From Castanea sativa (taxonomy: Eukaryota > Streptophyta > Magnoliopsida > Fagales > Fagaceae), in the NCBI RefSeq assembly GCF_040712315.1, contig NC_134017.1, forward strand, positions 18,878,001 through 18,942,000: DNA of 64,000 nucleotides. Direction: 5' to 3'. Below are positions 56,001-64,000 of the stretch, in pieces. The notes under the pieces are model-generated. The model was not told the origin of the DNA. It saw only the letters and a program-made list of their open reading frames with translations, and made no database searches. The stretch's first letter is position 1, and the number at the start of each line of letters is the position of its first letter. The translations under genes were made by a program, and so were the position numbers.

Positions 56001-59000
56001 ATCTGTTACTCCTGTTGTTTTCCTGGAGAGTCTTATTAGTGACATTTTATATATAAAAGAAAAAAATGTGTATGTGTTAATTTTGAAATTTCTCCTTTGT
56101 GATGCTCAGCTTTCAATTATTTAAAAGGGGTTGATATTTCTTGATGTACTCTGACACTTAAAACTTGTCTAATGCTTTGGTTCTTACATGTTTCCTGAAA
56201 ATTACACAAGTTGGCCATAATTTACTGAGGGAAAGGGTGATAAATTTGTTTGGATTTGCAGAAGGAACCTTCAAAATGGACAAAATATTACAGTTCTTGG
56301 ACTACAACAAGTTGCCGTTGGTTACCAAACTGACTGAGCTAAATTCTGCCAGAGTTTACTCCAGTCCTGTCCAACTTCAGGTTGCTGATATTTCCTTTAC
56401 TATACTTTCCCTGTTTCTTGATTTGTTTTCAATATTGTATATATTTCCTCCATTTCCTTTCAAGTTTAATGCTATGAGGTGATAATTGTGATATTGAAAA
56501 GATTATGAGTAATGTATGGAGGTGGAAAGCCCTGCATGTACTGTTTTTCCAATCTCCATAAAAGTACTGTTATTTTGAGGTATTGTAGACCTCACACCTA
56601 ACAAGGCTTTATAGAGGATTTTACCTATGATAGCCGCTTACTAAAATATGCTATTGGTAATGATGTAACGGGGAATAAAGAACTTATAGAAGATGAAATG
56701 ATTCTCCTGAAATTAAGCTAATGTGGCACTTTTGGATATCTATAATTTCCAAAGTTGTCTATTAATTATAAGATGCCTATTAGAAGGTGTTGACGAAGAT
56801 ATAGTCTGTTGCAATTTAGGCCTTGGCTAGATGCCATGCCTCCTAATATTTATGGCTTTGTTAGTGTGTATTGTAGACTTGTTTTTGTAAAAATTCCTAT
56901 TTACCATTCATAAACTACTGAGTAAAATTAGTCGAAACTCTTAATTTGATGAAGATCTAGTGTGTTGTAGCTTCAGCCTTGGCTAGAAGCTATGCCTCCT
57001 AATTTTTTTTTTTGCTTCGTTAGGGTGCATTGTGGACTTGACTTTGTAAACATGCCTATTTACCAGTCATAAAGTACTGAGTAAAATTGTGCTTGTGGAA
57101 ATTTTACTTGGAAAAAAAAAAACGACCGAGTAAAATTGGATTAAATTATTAATTTAAATTTTAGGCTTTTTAAGGGCCAGCTCAAATGTGACATTCTAAA
57201 TTATGGACTGTTTTAACCCCTTTTTCCTGCCAATAAAAAGTTGGTTTTCTAATGACTGATATAATTTGACATCCATCCTTCTATCTATTTATTTACAGGA
57301 GCTAAGTGGCAAAGAAAATAAGTCATAAAGTAGGCTCAAATGGTTTATGTTTAACCTCAAGGGTAGCACAATTGGCTAGGGACCACGCCTCATGGAGTGG
57401 GGGTCACTAGTTTAAATTGCCCCCTCCCATCCCCCCACCCTTAGGGCAAAACTTATCAAGAAAAAAAAAGGATTATGTTTTACCATTGTAGACCCCAGAA
57501 GCCAAATGTAATTTACATCAATCCTTTTTGGAAGTTTTTAATTTAGCACCGAAATGGGCCTTATCCCAACAATGGGCTACCCATTTCTTCCATTAAGCTC
57601 TATCTAGAGTCAGAATGCTGTCATGCTTTTCTAATTGTTTCATTTGGCCTTCTTGCTCTACACCTTCAATAATTCACTCGTTGCTTCTTCATCCTAGTTC
57701 TTTGTCTCTCTAGCTATTCTTTGTCTCAATGGGGCAGGGCTCCTTCCATTTTAATTTCTTTTCATCTTGATTGAAAATTCAATATTCCCAGCCAGATGCA
57801 TCACAAAATTCTGTTGCTGACCTAAATTACAGGAGAGTTTGTAGCATTGATGTTGCAAAATGTACTGTTCACTGCTGTTTTACCAAAAAGTCAATTAGCT
57901 CCAGGAAGCATGCTTATGAGATTTTATATATATGTATATTAGGAAAAGGAATGGATATATATATATATATATATGACCTTTCTTAGTATTATTTCTTATG
58001 TACTTAAGAATTCAGGAGAACAAATATAGGAAACATGTTGCGCTAAATTGTTTGTTTAATCTCTCTTAATTCTGAGTTGCTGAACCTTGAATTATAAAGC
58101 AACTTGCCTATATTCTGATGCAAGTTTGAGCCTGCAAGCGTGATTGTTTGGACCCTTGATCAAAACCTGTATGCATAACTTTTTAATGAATATATGGAAA
58201 CTGGTTCCTCCTGCACTCATATATATGTCTACTATTCTATTTTTCAAGATGCAATTAGTTGTTACCTTTTCAGCATTGGCAGATCTGTTTGTATTTCTTT
58301 CCTGTAAAGCATTGTATTCTTGGTGAAGCTTAATGCTAATCACAAATTATCCATGCCACTACACCAGAATTGCTTATAAGGTAAATTTATTAATGATTTG
58401 TTTTCATTATTGGCCAGGTCATTGTCTTTGCAGAGGTTGATGAATTTAAGAATCTTCTTGAGCCTCTTCAAGAAGTTGCAAGGAAGTTCAAGTCTAAAGT
58501 AACTTCTATGACCTACATTTGAAGCCATTATAGCAATTAAGAATCTTCTGCTGGCGTGATTATCCTAACATAATCTTGTGAATGCAGATGATGTTCTTAT
58601 ATGTAGACATTACAGATGAGAACCTTGCAAAGCCTTTCTTAACTTTATTTGGGCTTGAAGAAGCAAAGAACACTGTGGTTAGTTTTCCAATTAGCAAACT
58701 AAAATTTACTTCTGTTTTGTTCCTGTAAACTTTTCTTTTTGAAAAATATGTTGGTGAAGCCATAAACTGATGGTATTGTTTTCTTCTTGTTCCACAGGTG
58801 ACTGCATTTGATAACAAAATCAGCTCAAAGTTTTTGTTACAGTCAGACCTGACCCCAATTAACATAGAAGTAATATAACTTTCTTTTCCCAATTTAAAAT
58901 TTCCTTTGGACATATATCTTGAATAACTATAATGATTTTCTGAATTGGCTTTTTGTAGGAGTTCTGCACAAGGCTTCTGGATGGAACTCTTTCTCCATAT

Positions 59001-61493
59001 TTCAAGTCACAGCCAATACCAGATAATGTGAGTGGTTTTTTTCCCCTATTTTTGGATAAGAATAATGTGAGTTTTTATTATTATTTATTTTTATAGATTT
59101 TTTGCAACTGTGATTGTAGCTTGGAGCATCCTTCTTAGTTTTTCTTTGTTAGAAAATTCAGGAATAATAGCTCCTCAGATAGCCAATTAGTGCAATTTGG
59201 TGACATCTTAAAAGTCATTAAGAATAGGATAAAGTTTTCCTCCAAATCAAGTTGGATGAATCTCCTCCAACCCATTATATGGTGGTTCATAAGACCATTT
59301 ACATGTCTTTTAATTACATGACTCATAAAATAATCTAAACAAATTGCATGGCTATTCAATAGGTCATGTGATTAAAAGTTCACATTGCAGCTTATTTGAG
59401 TCGCTATGTAGTGGGTTGGAGGAACTTTTGTTTAAACTGATAGGGAGGAATATTCTGTTCTTAAGAAAATAGCTTAGAACGTTTAGTTTTATACTTTCGT
59501 TCTCACTGTATAATATGCCGTTAAATGCACAAACATAAACTCATAAAAATGCTATCAAATGTTTATTTTCAGTCCGATGCATAAGCATAACATGATGGAC
59601 TTGATTAATTTTCTAAGACAAGTATGAACCAAAAAGTATAGAAAATGTTTGTTTTTTATTTTATTCTATGTTTATAATCTTTCAAATTTTTATTTTATGT
59701 TTATAAATCTCTGTAATCTTCTAAATATGTTTTCTATTGTGAGAATTGCAGCAAGAGGCAAGCATCCAGATCATTGTAGGAAAGACATTTGATGATTTGG
59801 TTTTGAGCAGTCCCAAGAATGTTCTTCTGGAGGTTTGATACTTTTGTGCCTTCCATCCATTTTACCTTTGCTCCTGACATCTAAGCACTGTTATTTTGAT
59901 GGAAGTTGAAATATGAAATATGTGATCATAGTGAGCATTTTCTTGGTAATACATTCCCAACTCACAAACCATCGTTCCTTTAGCAGCTGTATGGTTTCAG
60001 AATTTTGTGAACTAATTTTTTTAATTTATTTTTACCTATCAAAAAAAGAAAAGAAAAAAGAGAGAGTTCAATTGTCTCCTCAAAGGACCTTATATTGACT
60101 GTTGGAAAACAGGTACATACACCATGGTGCATCAGCTGTGAAACCACTAGCAAGCATGTTGAAAAGTTGGCTAAGCACTTCAAAGGCTTGGATAATCTGG
60201 TCTTTGCAAGGATAGATGCTTCCACTAATGAACACCCAAAACTGCAGGTAAGTGCTATGAAAAGTTGCATCATTGCAATTTTGTTACTACGTTGGGTATG
60301 CATTACTTTCAAAAAGTCAGTCTTTGTGGGGAAACCGTGCTTTTCAACTGGTTGAATGAGACCTAGATTCCTATTAAGGGTGATATGACATTAAAAGGAA
60401 ATTTGATTAGTTTTTTATGCTCTGTTTCCCTTATCTTCTGAAGGTGTGAATTCATCCCTCATAATCAAGTAGTTTGATAGCATAAGGAATATCTATTGAC
60501 GGTGATATTCAAAGGAAATTTGATTAGTTTTTTTTTAATTTTCTTTCCCATATCTTTTGAAGGTGTGAATTCATCCTTCATAATCAAGCAGTTTGAAAGC
60601 ATAAGGAATTAATTTAAAAGCTCTGTTAGGCTGTATTCTAAAAGGAATCAGGTTCTGACCTTTTTAAATTTCTGGTAGCATGATGATTTCTTATTGGTAG
60701 AGTGAGTGAAGGATAATTTTTTGGTCAGTGTTCAAGGATGGGCATAAACCTAAACTATCGCAACAAAAAATTTAAAAACAATAAATAAAAAAAATGAAGG
60801 GAATCTAAAAGAGGTAAGGAAATGGAAAGAAAGGAGTCTCTTTACCTAACTCCCTTTGCATGTGCAAGTGGAAGAATTATTGTAACAGATCTAATTAAAA
60901 TGCGTTGCAGGGGGAAAAAAGAGGTCCTTCATTTTTTCTTTGGCCTTTCATTCTTGCCCTTGTTTTTCTCTTTTAGATATGTTTGAGTATTGTAATCTGT
61001 TTTGATTCTCTCCCTGAGTACTTATAAAAATAAGGTGGAGGGTGAGGTCTTAAATTCAAAATCCATTATATGCATGTGTAATTACCAATAAAAAAAATTC
61101 ATTTAAGATTAGAATAAACATAGTTCAGGTTTCCCTGCAATTTAGAATGTTGGAAGGTCATTAATGAGGAACACTTTTGGCCTTATAACTTTTATTAAAG
61201 TTGTGAGATGGAATAATGATCTGATGAGTGTACCTTTGTTTTTGTTTGATATTGCAGGTAGATGAATATCCAACACTCTTCTTATACCCAGCAAATGATA
61301 AAGCAAATCCGGTAATTATTTCATAGCATATCTGTATATATTTTATTTTGACTTTTGTATTCCAGCCAATTGATGGAAAAATTTACTATGCTTGCAGATT
61401 AAGCTATCTACAAAATCTGGTTTGAAGGAGTTGGCAGCATCTATCAACAAACACTTGAAAGCCAAAGATCATGTCAAGAAAGATGAATTGTAG
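53002..61493 (+). CDS. PDIL1-5/1-6: Protein disulfide isomerase-like, PDIL1-5/1-6 type
   Basis: Twelve exons, all GT-AG: 53002-53525, 53802-53931, 55809-55974, 56262-56380, 58418-58498, 58588-58677, 58798-58869, 58959-59027, 59752-59832, 60113-60247, 61258-61311 and 61398-61493. The joined frame is open for 538 residues. Residues 1-29 are a signal peptide and about 38-62 an acidic stretch. The first thioredoxin domain has [15 protein letters not shown] (C109-A-R-S112, second Cys replaced by Ser) and GFPTL. Two redox-inactive middle domains follow. The last thioredoxin domain has [11 protein letters not shown] (C450-I-S-C453) and [10 protein letters not shown]. The C-terminus KKDEL retains it in the endoplasmic reticulum lumen. 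Length and the CARS/CxxC pairing match the plant PDIL1-5/1-6 subgroup. One working CxxC and one monothiol site suggest limited oxidase but possible chaperone or isomerase activity. Confidence 0.95.
54030..54076 (+). repeat. Tail-only micro-insertion (47 bp) in PDI intron 2
   Basis: Ends GATTACTTATC plus a run of A. Flanked by identical 17-mers ATAATTCATGCCATCAT at 54013-54029 and 54077-54093. Confidence 0.75.
55749..55768 (+). repeat. Tail-only micro-insertion (20 bp) in PDI intron 2
   Basis: CTAT plus a run of A. Flanked by TCTTATAAGAC (55738-55748) and TCTTATAAGTC (55769-55779), 10 of 11 matching. It lies 40 bp before exon 3. Confidence 0.55.
56792..57103 (+). repeat. Imperfect tandem duplication in PDI intron 4
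   Basis: Two units of about 156 bp (56792 and 56948 starts) share GAAGATATAGTCTGTTG-like, CCTTGGCTAGA and CTACTGAGTAAAATT-like words. Confidence 0.75.
57090..57124 (+). repeat. Tail-only micro-insertion (35 bp) in PDI intron 4
   Basis: Ends TTACTTGG, a run of A and CG. Flanked by ACTGAGTAAAATTG (57076-57089) and ACCGAGTAAAATTG (57125-57138), 13 of 14 matching. ACTGAGTAAAATT also occurs in the adjacent tandem unit, so a recombination origin is possible. Confidence 0.4.
57357..57470 (+). mobile_element. tRNA-derived SINE in PDI intron 4
   Basis: A-box-like GGTAGCACAATTGGCTAGGG, B-box-like GGTCACTAGTTTAAATTGC, and a 3' end ACTTATCAAG with an A tail. The target duplication TTATGTTTAACC/TTATGTTTTACC lies at 57345-57356 and about 57473-57484. 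Confidence 0.75.
60372..60613 (+). repeat. Tandem duplication in PDI intron 10
   Basis: Two units of about 121 bp (starts 60372 and 60493) share GGAAATTTGATTAGTTTTTT, GAAGGTGTGAATTCATCC and GCATAAGGAAT. Confidence 0.8.
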
Positions 61494-64000
61494 AAAAATA
61501 TAGCGACTGAATATAAACCCTAAAGAAAATGATACAGGATTAGTTTTAGCCAATAGAATCCCGAGAGAAAAAAATCACTCAATCGAGGAAGAATAAACAT
61601 TCTTTTGGCATCAATATGTGCATTGCTGGTCAAGGTTCGTCCGTAGTAGCAAAATATATATAAACATGTCTTTCTTCCTAACAAAGTAGTCGGTAGACAC
61701 TGAGTTAAGGGGTTTTGTTTTGTTATTGGTGACAGTGATGTTGTCAAGATGGCTGAGATTAGTTTAGCTAAAGTTTGATTTGATTTGATTTGATTATGTA
61801 ACTCTATTGAAAGGTTATGGATAACGAATGTATCAAAAGAGTCCTCTGATAAGCAATTTATATGAAAATTTTATAGACGAATGGATATTGAAAGGGACAT
61901 ATAATGCCTTGAAGTGTCTCAGGACACAAGACACCTTGAAGCCCCTGTCAGCCTTTGTAAACATTGAATTACGTTTTGGGGCATAAAAACACATGAATAA
62001 CTCTAGAAGTACAAATTTTTATATTGAAACTGCTGCTTCCCAATGCCTTCTTTCTCTCCTGTATAATACTAAGATAGCATGGGAGAAAAGGATGAAGATC
62101 AAAACGGTAATGTTTATATGCTGACCATTTTACTCTTTTAGATCTGGTACCAAGATCCTCAACAATCCATAAGAAAACTGTGTACTCAGCCACAGCCCAT
62201 TGCATGTTGGTGATGTATCCACCGTGCTATTGCTCGACTCATGGGGTTTTCGGGTCCTCTTATGGGCAAAAAGTGGATACTATTATTTACTTATGTTTTG
62301 ATTTATTTCTATTTGTTTGTTTTTGTATGAATGTATGCTCCGGAAAGATACAGCCAGGACCCCCTCTAGATGGGATGAATAATCAGTGCATGAGTTCTCT
62401 TTTTAATGGGTTCAACAAAAAATAATGCAACCTTCTAGAAAAGTTTGCTAATGATAATGCAAAAGATAATTTGGATACAAAGTTTCTCAGAGGTGATTTT
62501 AAATTATACACTATTTTAAAATTTTCAATTAAAATTATAATTTTTCACAATAGTTTCAATTCGTCTCCTTAGAAAATCATTGTTAATCGAAAGAAATATT
62601 AAAAAAAAAAAAAAAAAAACGAAAATCGTAGTTATGGGGGGAGTGGGATGAATAGAAAGGCCCACAGACCCAAAGCCTAGAAAAACAAAAAATTGGAGAG
62701 AATGAAAGGACTATTGACAGCAGGACCCAACCCGCTGAGGAACCTCATTAGCGCTCGACCTATGGCCAAGGAGAATCTTATCCACGATCCAAAAATAAGG
62801 AGATGGGGTAGGTCGTGGAGGAGGCAAGAAGAACTTAAAAACCAACGAAGTACAACTGACGAACCCTAGCTCCTAAATCCAATACCATTTATCTCCACAT
62901 TAAATGACTGTACCTATCATACATGCTGCATTTAATACTGAATGACCTATCAGAATAGTCTTCTTTGTGGTTCCGACAGTGTTTGACATCTCAATCTTTC
63001 AAGGTCGGTAACATAGTGGCTTTAAACAATATGCAGTCTAGAACTTCATCCCAGATTTGGTGCAATAATCTCTTGACATGTTTACTCTTTGCAGACTTAT
63101 AAGACATTTTTTAGGTCTAGTGCAATAAATTCTTTCTGACAACATGATCCTTCTAGGGGTACTTTGTGCAGTATTTTTTTGAACGTATGGTATTTCACAT
63201 TTTCACGCCTCTTTTTCTTTTTGTTTGTTTGTTTTCAAAGACTCCTATATAAGGCCACTTGAGGCATGCACTAAATTTGTACAAACATCTTCGGTGGGTA
63301 ACGTAATACTCTTAAGGGTAGAGAAACTATGCCTTTTTACTTTTAAAAAAAAAAAAAAAATTATTCAATTGTTATTATTATTATATTTTTTTTCACTTTT
63401 TTAATGTTTTGTCTGTACTACTATAAAATCTTAGATGCTCTAAATAAAATGACACAAAGAAACTTCACTTACATGGAAAAAATATTGCTCCATATTCACA
63501 TTAACTATCCATTTGTTAAAGTTGATTGCGTTATTTGAATGAGATCATTAAACGTAAAATTATGATGACGGATGACCAGGTAGATACCAATTTATGAACG
63601 CAATGAAATTATTCTAATACTTCCTTTCTTTGCATTGCAAAAACTAGTTAAGATAGCAATGTGGACATTACCTTTCACTCAGTATTTCCCTTTCAGGGCT
63701 TTAAACTTTAAACAGATGAGTGCAGAGTGCTTGTAGTTGGTCATTTCTTACTCTCCTTCTTTTGGAAGTCATTAGAGGCTACTTTTGTAATTGTGGTTTC
63801 TCATCTTTTTATACATAACAATTCATTTATTCTTCTTCTTTCTTGCTAAGTACTTAAATTCTATTATCACACTAAAAACTTGAATGTAATTGGTCTTAGC
63901 TTCTCCAGATTGTCAACCAGTAAATGCAAACGGAGTCCTATAATTGGGGCCCCTCTTAGATTAACCTGCAACTATTGAATAGGAGATTTGTCAGGAATCA
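61494..64000. other. 3' region of the PDI gene and intergenic DNA
   Basis: No gene recognised. The 3' UTR probably covers the first few hundred bases. 62630-63010 is less AT-rich (GGACCCAACCCGC, GGTAGGTCGTGGAGG, CACATTAAATGACTG) and resembles LTR or untranslated retroelement DNA, but no ends were found. Confidence 0.35.

Noticed and set aside
62630..63010. LTR fragment downstream of the PDI gene
   Set aside because: Composition is suggestive, but no ends, target duplication or coding were found.

Overview
This window is nuclear DNA from a woody eudicot plant. Coding exons are split by GT-AG introns, intergenic DNA is AT-rich, and transposable elements of nearly every plant class are nested in one another. 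The repeat families feel Fagaceae-like (oak/chestnut), but that is an impression from repeat style and was not tested. There is no prokaryotic gene organisation. Only two clearly intact multi-exon host genes are present, plus a cluster of four small inhibitor genes of which two look intact.

Layout. (1) Positions 1-40400 hold a cluster of four minus-strand genes for secreted invertase/pectin-methylesterase-inhibitor-domain (PMEI) proteins. PMEI1 and PMEI2 are open, PMEI3 is a clear pseudogene, and PMEI4 has one frameshift. PMEI1/PMEI3 share one type of upstream DNA and PMEI2/PMEI4 another. The cluster therefore appears to have grown by duplication of a two-gene block (block A about 4400-13545, block B about 20090-40400). 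The two blocks serve as each other's empty-site controls and let many insertions be delimited to the base. (2) Insertions include a solo-LTR-like element (961-2618), a 3.5 kb Helitron (6834-10321), a Pack-MULE carrying a receptor-like-kinase fragment (12418-13175), a decayed plant-mobile-domain (PMD) region (13560-16530), another solo LTR (17170-18861), and a 1.6 kb MULE (22085-23721). A foldback MULE (25163-35281) sits on the PMEI4 TATA box and was itself invaded by a 9.4 kb Ty3/gypsy Tat-lineage retrotransposon (25329-34714) with a spliced-looking antisense ORF. A 3 kb hAT-like element (35557-38556) contains a smaller hAT-like element and a LINE remnant. (3) 42456-44894 is a three-exon plus-strand gene for a membrane LEA_2/NDR1-HIN1-like protein. 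(4) 45000-52700 is repeat-rich intergenic DNA. (5) 53002-61493 is a twelve-exon plus-strand gene for a protein disulfide isomerase of the PDIL1-5/1-6 type, with CARS and CISC active sites and a C-terminal KDEL. (6) 61494-64000 has no recognisable gene.

The genes do not form a pathway. PMEI proteins act in the apoplast or vacuole, the PDI acts in the endoplasmic reticulum, and the LEA_2 protein is membrane anchored. The most unusual signal I found is a set of nine very short (17-47 bp) insertions that are little more than a poly(A) tail, each flanked by a 9-17 bp direct repeat. They look like extreme 5'-truncated target-primed retroposition events. All coordinates, alignments and mismatch counts were made by eye.
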